From Streptomyces cellostaticus (lineage in GTDB: Bacteria > Actinomycetota > Actinomycetes > Streptomycetales > Streptomycetaceae): DNA of 39,006 nucleotides. Below are positions 27,389 through 34,669 of this stretch, one piece after another. The notes beneath the pieces are model-generated. The model saw only the letters and a list, made by a program, of their open reading frames with translations, did not search any database and was not told the DNA's origin. The stretch spans positions 282,215 through 321,220 of the forward strand of contig NZ_KQ948019.1 in NCBI RefSeq assembly GCF_001513965.1, given 5' to 3'. The first letter of the stretch is position 1. Each line of letters starts with the position of its first letter. The translations under genes were made by a program, and so were the position numbers.

Positions 27389-27677
27389 GTCTGTGTGCAC
27401 GGGGTCACGGGGAGTCCGAAAAGGGGTGAACCGTACGGCGGCGGGGTGCCCGTGCAACGGTCGACAGCCCACGCGCAACGATTTGTCATACCGGCCTGAT
27501 CAACGCAATGATCATGCGGGGATGCGCAAGGTTGCTGCATTACGCCCGTGAAGGCACGCCTCATAGGGTGCTGCGCTGTACGTGGTGTGGCGGGGACCCC
27601 GCTCGGTGGGTTCCTGCCCTGCAGGCCCCTGCCCGGTCCCCACCCGTCCTGACCGGCATCGAACAAGGAGCCCATGC
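27389..27677 (+). promoter_or_regulatory. Upstream region of the amino-acid permease
   Basis: No gene is supported in this stretch. TGATCA occurs twice, at 27497-27502 and 27509-27514, spaced 12 nt apart, a possible Lrp-type site. A candidate -10, TAGGGT, lies at 27564-27569 with a poor -35 (TTACGC). The permease ribosome site AAGGAG is at 27665-27670. Confidence 0.45.
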
Positions 27678-29147
27678 GTGCTCGACCAAGGCGCACCCCC
27701 GCAGAACCACCCAACGGCCGCTCCCGCGTCCCCGGGCTTCGCCGCGCGCCTCATGCGTCGCAAGCCCGTGGAACGCCTGGTCGCGGAGGGCGGCCAGGGT
27801 GAGGGAGGGGCGCTGAAGCGCTCTCTCGGGCTGTGGCAGCTGACCATGATCAGCATTGGTGCGACCCTCGGCACCGGCATCTTCGTCGTCCTCGGCAACG
27901 CCGTCCCGGAGGCCGGTCCCGCGGTCACCCTGGCCTTCGTGATCGCCGGTCTCACGGCTCTCTTCTCGGCCCTGTCGTACGCCGAACTGGCGGGAAGTAT
28001 CCCGGTCGCCGGCTCCTCGTACTCGTATGCGTACGCAACGCTGGGCGAACTGGTCGCCTGGGTCTGCGGCTGGTGCCTCGTGCTGGAGTACGGCGTGTCG
28101 GTGGCCGCTGTCGCCGTCGGCTGGGGCGAGTACCTGAACGAGCTGCTCGACGGCACCATCGGTGTCACCATCCCGAGCGTCCTGTCCTCGGCCCCGGGCG
28201 AGGGCCACGGCCTCATCAACCTGCCCGCCCTGATCGTCGTCCTCCTGGCGATGGTGTTCCTGCTCGGTGGCGCACGCGAGTCCGCCCGCGCCAACACGAT
28301 CATGGTCTGCGTGAAGATCGCCGCCCTCGTGCTGTTCTGCGCGATCGGTTTCATGGGCTTCAAGTCCGGCAACTACGCCGACTTCATGCCGCTCGGCATG
28401 TCCGGTGTCAGCGCCGCCGGTGCCACGCTGTTCTTCTCGTACATCGGCTTCGACGCCGCCTCCACCGCCGGTGAGGAGGCGAAGAACCCCAAGCGCGACC
28501 TGCCCCGGGCGATCATGCTGTCCCTGATCATCGTGACCGCGCTGTACGTTCTCGTCGCGGCCGTTGCCGTCGGCGCCTGGAACTGGAAGAAGTTCGACGG
28601 CTCGGAGGCCACCCTCGCCGCGATCATGAACGATGTCACCGGCCAGACCTTCTGGGGCACCCTGCTCGCGCTGGGTGCGGTCATCTCCATCGCGAGCGTG
28701 GTGCTCACCGTGCTCTACGGCCAGACCCGCATCCTCTTCGCGATGTCCCGCGACGGCCTGGTGCCCAAGGCGCTCGGCAAGGTCCACCCGAAGACCGGCG
28801 CCCCCCGCCTCAACACGGTGATCGTGTCCCTCTTCTGCGGTGTGCTCGCCGCCCTCATCCCGCTGGGCAAGCTCGTCGACGCCACCAGCATCGGCACGCT
28901 GTTCGCCTTCGGCCTGGTCAACATCGCGGTCGTCGTCCTGCGGTACAAGCGGCCGGATCTGGAGCGCACGTTCAAGGTGCCGTTCGGTCCGGTCCTGCCG
29001 GTGCTGGGCTTCCTGTTCTGCGCGTACAACATGTTCAGCCTCGACACCGTCACCTGGGTCGTCTTCGGGTGCTGGATGGCCGCCGGACTCGTGTTCTACT
29101 TCCTGTACGGCCTTCGCCGGTCCCGACTCGCAACACCTGAGAGCTGA
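27678..29147 (+). CDS. APC-superfamily amino-acid permease (cationic amino-acid transporter type)
   Basis: The 489-residue integral membrane protein has about 12 hydrophobic segments. The first starts at LGLWQLTMISIGATLGTGIFVVLGN, containing the substrate-binding GTGIF loop of APC transporters, and SYAELAGSIPVAGSSYSYAY follows as in CAT-type carriers. Other family blocks are FFSYIGFDAASTAGEEAKNPKRDLPRAI and GRRSRL near the end as the cytoplasmic tail. The GTG at 27678 is supported by AAGGAG with 7-nt spacing; the upstream open frame is low-quality. Substrate is not certain. An Lrp/AsnC regulator starts 10 nt after the stop, so amino-acid-responsive control is likely. Confidence 0.93.
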   Translation: MLDQGAPPQNHPTAAPASPGFAARLMRRKPVERLVAEGGQGEGGALKRSLGLWQLTMISIGATLGTGIFVVLGNAVPEAGPAVTLAFVIAGLTALFSALSYAELAGSIPVAGSSYSYAYATLGELVAWVCGWCLVLEYGVSVAAVAVGWGEYLNELLDGTIGVTIPSVLSSAPGEGHGLINLPALIVVLLAMVFLLGGARESARANTIMVCVKIAALVLFCAIGFMGFKSGNYADFMPLGMSGVSAAGATLFFSYIGFDAASTAGEEAKNPKRDLPRAIMLSLIIVTALYVLVAAVAVGAWNWKKFDGSEATLAAIMNDVTGQTFWGTLLALGAVISIASVVLTVLYGQTRILFAMSRDGLVPKALGKVHPKTGAPRLNTVIVSLFCGVLAALIPLGKLVDATSIGTLFAFGLVNIAVVVLRYKRPDLERTFKVPFGPVLPVLGFLFCAYNMFSLDTVTWVVFGCWMAAGLVFYFLYGLRRSRLATPES

Positions 29148-29157
29148 TCAACCCAAC

Positions 29158-29610
29158 GTGCTGAACGATCTCGACGAACGCATCGTGCACGCCCTCGCCG
29201 AGGACGCCCGCCGCTCCTACGCGGACATCGGGCAGCTGGTAGGCCTGTCCGCGCCCGCCGTCAAGCGGCGCGTGGACCGGCTGCGGGCCACCGGAGCCAT
29301 CACCGGATTCACCGTGCGGGTCGATCCCGCGGCGCTCGGCTGGGAGACCGAGGGGTTCGTCGAGATCTACTGCCGGCGCAACACCTCACCGGAGACCATC
29401 CAGCGGGGTCTGGAGCGCTACCAGGAGGTCGTGGCCGCGTCGACCGTCACCGGCGAGGCGGATGCCGTCGTCCAGGTCTTCGCGTCTGACATGCGTCACT
29501 TCGAACGGGTGCTGGAGCGCATCGCGGGGGAGCCGTTCGTCGAGCGGACCAAGTCGGTGCTGGTGCTGTCGCCGTTGCTGCGGCGGTTCTCTTCCGGGGC
29601 GCCGGGATAG
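29158..29610 (+). CDS. Lrp/AsnC-family transcriptional regulator
   Basis: From the GTG at 29158 the product is 150 residues. The N-terminal winged HTH (LDERIVHALAEDARRSYADIGQLVGLSAPAVKRRVDRLRATGAI) is classical, followed by the RAM domain with GFTVRVDPAALGW and TVTGEADAVVQVFA (ligand loop). These proteins form octamers and sense amino acids. It lies 10 nt after the permease stop without a strong ribosome site, so it is probably co-transcribed and may control that permease. The octet TGATCAAC near its start also occurs in the permease upstream region. Confidence 0.93.
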   Translation: MLNDLDERIVHALAEDARRSYADIGQLVGLSAPAVKRRVDRLRATGAITGFTVRVDPAALGWETEGFVEIYCRRNTSPETIQRGLERYQEVVAASTVTGEADAVVQVFASDMRHFERVLERIAGEPFVERTKSVLVLSPLLRRFSSGAPG

Positions 29611-29650
29611 GGGCGGATTCGAGCTCGGGGCGCTTTCACTGTCGCCGGAT

Positions 29651-29729
29651 GCGGGTCGTGTGTGGCTGGTCGCGCAGTTCCCCCCTCAAGGGGCGCGGGG
29701 AACTGCGCGACAAACCACGACGCACCCGC
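29651..29729. repeat. Streptomyces-type interspersed palindromic repeat
   Basis: Two 33-nt arms, 29651-29683 and 29697-29729, form an imperfect inverted repeat. The inner 15 bases, GTCGCGCAGTTCCCC (29669-29683), pair exactly with 29697-29711. This core is seen repeatedly in Streptomyces intergenic regions (from memory, not a search). It lies between the convergent Lrp and GntR genes and can act as a bidirectional terminator. Confidence 0.8.
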
Positions 29730-29758
29730 ACCCGGCGCACGACAAAGCCCCCCGAGCT

Positions 29759-30499
29759 TTACTCCGCGGTCTTCCGGGCCAGCGCGTTGCTCCCGATCGA
29801 GTTGTGCACGCTGAAGCTCACCGCGTCCGACCGATACCGGTCGTCCGACCATTCCACCGGTCGCCCCTCGCGGGTCGTCGTCACACGGCGGACCCGCAGC
29901 AGCGGACTCGTGCGGCGAACCCCCAGCAACTCGGCGTCCTGCGCGCCGCAGGCGACCGCGTCGATGACGTGCTCGCCGTAGGCGAAGACCAACCCCGTGT
30001 CGTCGTAGAGACGTTGGGTCACCGACGGGCAGTCGGGCTCGATCGCCTCGACCGCGGGCGCGATCCAGTCCGCGTACACCGTCCGCTCCAGCAGCACCGG
30101 CTCGCCGTCCAGACCGCGCACCCGCAGCACGCGCAACACCCGTGTTCCGGCGGGCAGTTGGAGCCGTACGGCGTCCTCCTGTGTGGCCGGGCGGTACTCC
30201 TGCGCCACCACGTGCCCGGTGGCCTCGCGGCCCATGGCCCGCGCCCACTGGGCGAAGCTGCGCAGTTCCTCGAAGCTCTGGCTGCGGCGGCTGGCCAGCA
30301 CGACGCGCCGGGCGCCCTGACGGGAGCCGATCAGACCCTCGGCGGTGAGGGCGGCGACGGCCTGGCGGACCGTGCCGCGCGAGACGCCGTAGTGCGCCGC
30401 CAGCTCCGACTCCGAGGGCAGCAGGTTGCCGACCGTGTACTCCTCGCGGTCGATCGCGCGCCGCAGCTCGTCGGCGATCTCCTCGTGTCGCGCCGTCAT
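29759..30499 (-). CDS. GntR-family regulator (HutC/UTRA subfamily)
   Basis: The 246-residue protein starts at ATG 30497-30499 with a good AGAGGGGAA site. The N-terminal winged HTH is at residues about 5-65 (IADELRRAIDREEYTVGNLLPSESELAAHYGVSRGTVRQAVAALTAEGLI), and the C-terminal UTRA effector domain follows, with LQLPAGTRVLRVLRVRGLDGEPVLLERTVY and VEWSDDRYRSDAVSFSV. A longer open frame upstream has no ribosome site. It is divergent from the ABC importer operon and shares a promoter region with CAGACA-containing half-palindromes, so it is the probable local repressor, with the transported compound or a phosphorylated product as likely effector. Confidence 0.95.
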   Translation of the reverse strand: MTARHEEIADELRRAIDREEYTVGNLLPSESELAAHYGVSRGTVRQAVAALTAEGLIGSRQGARRVVLASRRSQSFEELRSFAQWARAMGREATGHVVAQEYRPATQEDAVRLQLPAGTRVLRVLRVRGLDGEPVLLERTVYADWIAPAVEAIEPDCPSVTQRLYDDTGLVFAYGEHVIDAVACGAQDAELLGVRRTSPLLRVRRVTTTREGRPVEWSDDRYRSDAVSFSVHNSIGSNALARKTAE

Positions 30500-30577
30500 G
30501 CTTCCCCTCTGCGTAGGTCGCTGTGCACAGCGTGACCAGCCTAATCGAGACCTGAGCGTGATCTGTAACGGTCTGGA

Positions 30578-30589
30578 TTGTGCAGACAA
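30578..30589. promoter_or_regulatory. Candidate GntR operator, distal copy
   Basis: TTGT-GCAG-ACAA has the same 4-nt-spaced inverted arrangement and inner CAGACA as the proximal site. Centres are 78 bp apart. Another CAGACA, without a full palindrome, lies at 30618-30623. Confidence 0.5.
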
Positions 30590-30651
30590 CAAGGGCTCAA
30601 AGTTTCGCCACGGTTTACAGACAGGACACCTGTGACGGGCGTACTGTGACG

Positions 30652-30685
30652 CAACTTGTTCAGACAAGTTGTCCTCGTCTTATCT
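30652..30685 (+). promoter_or_regulatory. GntR-type operator overlapping a candidate ABC operon promoter
   Basis: CAACTTGT (30652-30659) and ACAAGTTG (30664-30671) form a perfect 8-bp inverted repeat across TCAG. The core GTTCAGAC fits the GntR-family GTNTANAC pattern except for one base. A possible promoter is TTGTTC (30656-30661), an 18-nt spacer, and TTATCT (30680-30685), so binding would block RNA polymerase. Confidence 0.65.
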
Positions 30686-30718
30686 CCCTGCCTGCTCATG
30701 TGCACCCCTGGAGTGACA

Positions 30719-31876
30719 GTGACAGTGTCCCTGCCGAGAAACGCCGTCCTCGGCGGCTCCCTCGCCGTCGTCGCCGCGCTCGCGCTGAGCGCCTGCGGCG
30801 CCGCTCCCGACAACGCGTCCACCACCAAGGACGGCAAGAGCGCCGCCACCGCCACCTCGGCGGCCGACTTCGGCGGTCTCGACGCCCTGGTCAAGGCGGC
30901 CAAGAAGGAGGGCACGCTGCACGCCATCGCGCTGCCCCGCGACTGGGCCAACTACGGCGCCCTCATCGACGGCTTCCAGAAGAAGTACGGCATCAAGATC
31001 GAGGTGGAGAGCCCCGACGGCTCCAGCCAGGACGAGATCAACGCCGTCACCTCCCGCAAGGGCCAGGACCGGGCGCCCGACGTCCTCGACCTCGGCTCCT
31101 CCTTCGCGCTCAGCGCCGCCCAGCAGGGCCTGCTCGCGCCCTACAAGGTGGCCTCCTACGGCGACATCCCCGAGGGCCAGAAGGACCCGCAGGCCCGCTG
31201 GTACAACGACTACGGCGGCTACATCTCCATCGGCTGCGACGCCAAGCGGGTGAAGACCTGCCCGACGACCTTCAAGGACCTCCTCAAGCCGCAGTACAAG
31301 GGCCAGGTCGCGCTCAACGGCAACCCGACCAAGTCCGGCTCGGCCTTCGGCGGCGTCTACGCGGCCGCTCTCGCGAACGGCGGCTCCTTCGACAGCATCC
31401 AGCCCGGCCTCGACTTCTTCGCCAAGCTGAAGAAGAACGGCAACTACACGCCCGTCGAGTCCACCCCGGCCACCGTCGAGAAGGGCGAGACGCCCATCAG
31501 CATCGACTGGGACTACCTGAACGCCGGTTACGCCGACGAGTTCAAGTCCAAGGGTGTCGACTGGAAGGTCGCCGTCCCGACCGACGGCCAGTTCTCCCAG
31601 TACTACTCGCAGGCCGTCAACAAGGACGCCCCGCACCCGGCGGCCGCCCGCCTGTGGCAGGAGTACCTCTACAGCGCCGAGGGCCAGAACCTGTGGCTCA
31701 AGGGCTACGCCCGCCCGGCCCTGATGACCGCCATGGAGAAGGCCGGCACCCTCGACAAGACGGCTTCCGCCAAGCTCCCGAAGGTCACCGGCACGCCGTC
31801 CTTCCCGACCGAGGCCCAGCAGAGCAAGGCCAAGACGGTCATCGCTCAGGGCTGGGGTAAGGCCGTCTCCGGATGA
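30719..31876 (+). CDS. ABC importer solute-binding lipoprotein
   Basis: The 385-residue product (GTG 30719; GTGs at 30713 and 30725 are equally in frame, GGAG at 30710-30713) has a signal peptide ending in the lipobox LSAC, then a low-complexity Ser/Thr/Ala linker and a type 2 periplasmic-binding fold of the Fe3+/thiamine/2-aminoethylphosphonate/polyamine group: DALVKAAKKEGTLHAIALPRDWANYGALIDGFQKKYGIKIEVESPDGSSQDEINAV, DVLDLGSSFA, and TPISIDWDYLNAGY. It is tethered outside the membrane. The first gene of a four-gene operon; its stop overlaps the first permease by 4 nt. Confidence 0.94.
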   Translation: MTVSLPRNAVLGGSLAVVAALALSACGAAPDNASTTKDGKSAATATSAADFGGLDALVKAAKKEGTLHAIALPRDWANYGALIDGFQKKYGIKIEVESPDGSSQDEINAVTSRKGQDRAPDVLDLGSSFALSAAQQGLLAPYKVASYGDIPEGQKDPQARWYNDYGGYISIGCDAKRVKTCPTTFKDLLKPQYKGQVALNGNPTKSGSAFGGVYAAALANGGSFDSIQPGLDFFAKLKKNGNYTPVESTPATVEKGETPISIDWDYLNAGYADEFKSKGVDWKVAVPTDGQFSQYYSQAVNKDAPHPAAARLWQEYLYSAEGQNLWLKGYARPALMTAMEKAGTLDKTASAKLPKVTGTPSFPTEAQQSKAKTVIAQGWGKAVSG

Positions 31877-32772
31877 CCGCCGCTCTCACGCGTGCGGACG
31901 TGGCGCCCGTCGCTTCGGCGAAGCGGCGGCGCCGCGCCCCCGGCTGGCTCGCCGTGGTCCCGCTGCTGGTGTTCACGGCGATCGCCTTCGGCCTGCCCGC
32001 CTTCGCGATCCTGGACGGTGCCTTCACGGCCAAGGACCAGGTCACCGGCGCCACGTCCTACACCGGCGGGAACCTGACCACCTCGCTGCAGGGCCCGTAC
32101 CTCACCGCGCTGATCGGCAGCGTCAAGCTGTCGGCGATCTCCGCCGCGCTCGGCGCCCTGCTCGGGCTGCCCCTCGCGCAGGCCGTGGTCAGCTCCCGCT
32201 CGCGCGCGCTGCGCGAGGCCGTGCTGACCGCCTCCGGCGTGCTGGCCAACTTCGGCGGTGTCCCGCTGGCCTTCGCCTTCGTCGCCACCCTCGGCAACGC
32301 CGGTGTGCTGACCGTGCACCTGGGCCTCACGGACAAGGGCTGGGACCTCTACAGCTTCTGGGGCCTGGTCCTCGTCTACCTGTACTTCCTGATCCCGCTG
32401 ATGGTCCTCACCATCACCCCGGCCCTGGACGGCCTGCGCGTCCAGTGGCGGGAGGCCGCGCTGAACAACGGCGCCACCGGTGTGCAGTACTGGCGGCACG
32501 TGGCCCTGCCCGTCCTGGCGCCTTCGCTGCTCGGCGGTCTCGTCCTGCTCTTCGGCAGCGCCTTCGCCGCCTACGCCACCGCCGCCGCGATGGTGGGCAG
32601 CGCGGTCCCGCTGGTCACGCTGCAGATCGCCGACGCCCTCTCCGGCAACGTGCTCGTCGGCCAGGAGAACGTCGCCCTCGCCCTCAGCCTCGACATGGTG
32701 CTGGTGGCGGGCCTGGTGATGGCCGTGTACCTGCCCCTGCAACGACGGAGCGCCCGATGGCTCGACGCCTGA
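31873..32772 (+). CDS. ABC importer permease subunit 1
   Basis: This 299-residue inner-membrane protein has six or more hydrophobic segments with a basic N-terminal tail (AKRRRRAPGWLAVVPLLVFTAIAFGLPAFAI). The family EAA loop for ATPase contact is seen as WREAALNNGATGVQYWRHVALPVLAPS (about residues 193-219). It belongs to the binding-protein-dependent transport permeases of the Fe3+/polyamine-like group. ATGA overlap with the binding protein and a 16-nt overlap with permease 2 show tight operon packing. Confidence 0.95.
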   Translation: MTAALTRADVAPVASAKRRRRAPGWLAVVPLLVFTAIAFGLPAFAILDGAFTAKDQVTGATSYTGGNLTTSLQGPYLTALIGSVKLSAISAALGALLGLPLAQAVVSSRSRALREAVLTASGVLANFGGVPLAFAFVATLGNAGVLTVHLGLTDKGWDLYSFWGLVLVYLYFLIPLMVLTITPALDGLRVQWREAALNNGATGVQYWRHVALPVLAPSLLGGLVLLFGSAFAAYATAAAMVGSAVPLVTLQIADALSGNVLVGQENVALALSLDMVLVAGLVMAVYLPLQRRSARWLDA

Positions 32773-33575
32773 CCCCCTGGCGCTGGGCCGTCCTCGGCCT
32801 CGCCGCCCTGTACTTCCTGGTGCCGCTCGCCGCGTCCGTGGTCTTCACGGTCGACGTGCCCGGCCACGGCGTCAGCTTCGACGCCTACACCCAGATCCTG
32901 TCCGCCGACGGCTTCACCTCCAGCCTGCTGCTCTCGCTGGAGCTGGCCGTGGCCACCATCGCGGTGGTCCTGCTGCTGATGGTGCCCGCCGTGGTCGCGC
33001 TGCGGCTCGGCGCGCCCCGCCTGCGGCCGGTGGTGGAGGTGGTGTGCTCGCTGCCGCTGGTGGTGCCGCCGATCGCGTTCGTCGCCGGGATCGTGACCGT
33101 GCTGAAGTGGGGCCCGGAGCACCTGTCCCGGACGCCGCTGTTCGAGACGTTCGTGGTGATCCAGAACGAGAACTTCCCCGTAGTGCTGGTCCTCGCGTAC
33201 GTCGTGATGGCGCTGCCGTTCGTCTACCGCGCCCTGGACGCGGGCCTGCGCGCCATCGACGTACGCACCCTCGTGGAGGCCGCCCGCAGCTGCGGGGCCT
33301 CCTGGCCGCAGGCCCTCGTGCGGGCCGTGCTGCCGAACCTGCGCGGGGCCCTGCTGAACGCGACCTTCCTCACGCTGGCGCTGGTGCTCGGCGAGTTCAC
33401 CGTCTCCCACCTGCTCGGCTACCAGCCCTTCGCCGTGTGGATCTACAACGTCGGCGGCTCGCAGGCCCAGATGTCCGTCGCCGTGTCCGTGCTCAGCCTG
33501 CTCGTCACCTGGGCCCTGCTGCTCGCGCTCGCCGGTGCCGGCGGACGTACCCGAACCGCTTCCTCCCGGGGATGA
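32757..33575 (+). CDS. ABC importer permease subunit 2
   Basis: From the ATG at 32757 the product is 272 residues with about six membrane segments. The EAA loop is VEAARSCGASWPQALVRAVLPNLRG (about 174-198). The frame is open further upstream inside permease 1, but MARRLTPWRWAVLG has the basic-then-hydrophobic start expected of this family. It overlaps permease 1 by 16 nt and is 3 nt from the ATPase gene, so the two permeases and the ATPase form one heterodimeric importer. Confidence 0.94.
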   Translation: MARRLTPWRWAVLGLAALYFLVPLAASVVFTVDVPGHGVSFDAYTQILSADGFTSSLLLSLELAVATIAVVLLLMVPAVVALRLGAPRLRPVVEVVCSLPLVVPPIAFVAGIVTVLKWGPEHLSRTPLFETFVVIQNENFPVVLVLAYVVMALPFVYRALDAGLRAIDVRTLVEAARSCGASWPQALVRAVLPNLRGALLNATFLTLALVLGEFTVSHLLGYQPFAVWIYNVGGSQAQMSVAVSVLSLLVTWALLLALAGAGGRTRTASSRG

Positions 33576-33578
33576 ACC

Positions 33579-34655
33579 ATGACCGTCACCACGCTTGAGA
33601 AGGCCACCGCCGAGAAGGCGGCCACCGTCGAATTCCGGGGGCTGCGGAGGGAGTTCGGGGCCACCGTCGCCCTCGACGGGCTCGACCTGACCGTCCGCCC
33701 GGGGGAGTTCCTGGCCCTGCTCGGCCCGTCCGGCTGCGGCAAGACCACCGCGCTGCGCATGCTCGCCGGGTTCGAACACCCGGACTCCGGAGCCGTGCTG
33801 GTGGACGGCGAGGACGTCACCCACGTCCCGGCCCACCGGCGGGACGCCGGGATGGTCTTCCAGTCGTACAGCCTCTTCCCGCACCTCAACGCCGTCGACA
33901 ACGTCGCCTTCGGACTGCGCATGCGCAAGGTCCGTACGGCCGAAAGGCGCTCCCGCGCAGCCGAGTTGCTGGAGTTGGTCGGGCTCGGCGACAAGGGCGA
34001 GCGGTACCCGCACCAGCTCTCCGGCGGGCAGCAGCAGCGCATCGCGCTCGCCCGCGCCCTCGCCCTGCGCCCGCGCGTCCTGCTGCTCGACGAGCCGCTG
34101 TCCGCGCTGGACGCCAAGGTGCGCCTGACCCTGCGTGAGGAGATCCGCAGGCTCCAGCAGGAACTCGGCATCACCACCCTCTTCGTCACCCACGACCAGG
34201 AGGAGGCTCTCTCGGTCGCCGACCGGGTCGCCGTCATGCGCGCAGGGCAGCTCGAACAGTGCGCCGAGCCCGCCGAGTTGTACGGCCGCCCCGCCACCGC
34301 CTTCGTCGCCGAGTTCGTCGGCACGATGAGCCGGATCCCGGGCGAGCTGAAGGACGGCACCGTCGAGGTGCTCGGGCAGCGGCTGCCCGCCGACGGCGAG
34401 GCGCCGAACGGCGAAGTCGACGTACTGGTGCGGCCCGAGGCCGTCCAGGTGCGGGCCGACGAGCAGGGCAGCGCCCGCGTGGTCGCCACCGCCTTCCTGG
34501 GCGCCGTCGTCCGGGTCACCGTACGGCTCGCCGACGGCACCGAGGCCAAGGCCGACCTGCCCGCCCACGAGGCCGCCGGGCTCGGCGCCGGAGCCGCGGT
34601 CGGCGTGTCGCTGCCCGAGCGCCCCGTGCTGGTGGCCGAACGTATCCAGAAGTGA
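33579..34655 (+). CDS. ABC importer ATP-binding subunit
   Basis: This 358-residue cytoplasmic ATPase has Walker A GPSGCGKTT (about 49-57), Q-loop VFQSYSLFPHL, signature LSGGQQQR (about 147-154), Walker B VLLLDEPLSALD, and switch histidine THD (about 204-206). After residue 240 a TOBE/MOP-like regulatory domain follows (VRPEAVQVRADEQGSARVVATAFLG). This is the CUT/POT group architecture (PotA, FbpC, PhnT). Its stop is close to the fused hydrolase start. Confidence 0.97.
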   Translation: MTVTTLEKATAEKAATVEFRGLRREFGATVALDGLDLTVRPGEFLALLGPSGCGKTTALRMLAGFEHPDSGAVLVDGEDVTHVPAHRRDAGMVFQSYSLFPHLNAVDNVAFGLRMRKVRTAERRSRAAELLELVGLGDKGERYPHQLSGGQQQRIALARALALRPRVLLLDEPLSALDAKVRLTLREEIRRLQQELGITTLFVTHDQEEALSVADRVAVMRAGQLEQCAEPAELYGRPATAFVAEFVGTMSRIPGELKDGTVEVLGQRLPADGEAPNGEVDVLVRPEAVQVRADEQGSARVVATAFLGAVVRVTVRLADGTEAKADLPAHEAAGLGAGAAVGVSLPERPVLVAERIQK

Positions 34656-34669
34656 GGAACGACAACAAC

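Noticed and set aside
27508..27816. Small 102-codon ORF starting before the permease
   Set aside because: It overlaps the permease start in another frame, has no ribosome site and no recognisable domain.
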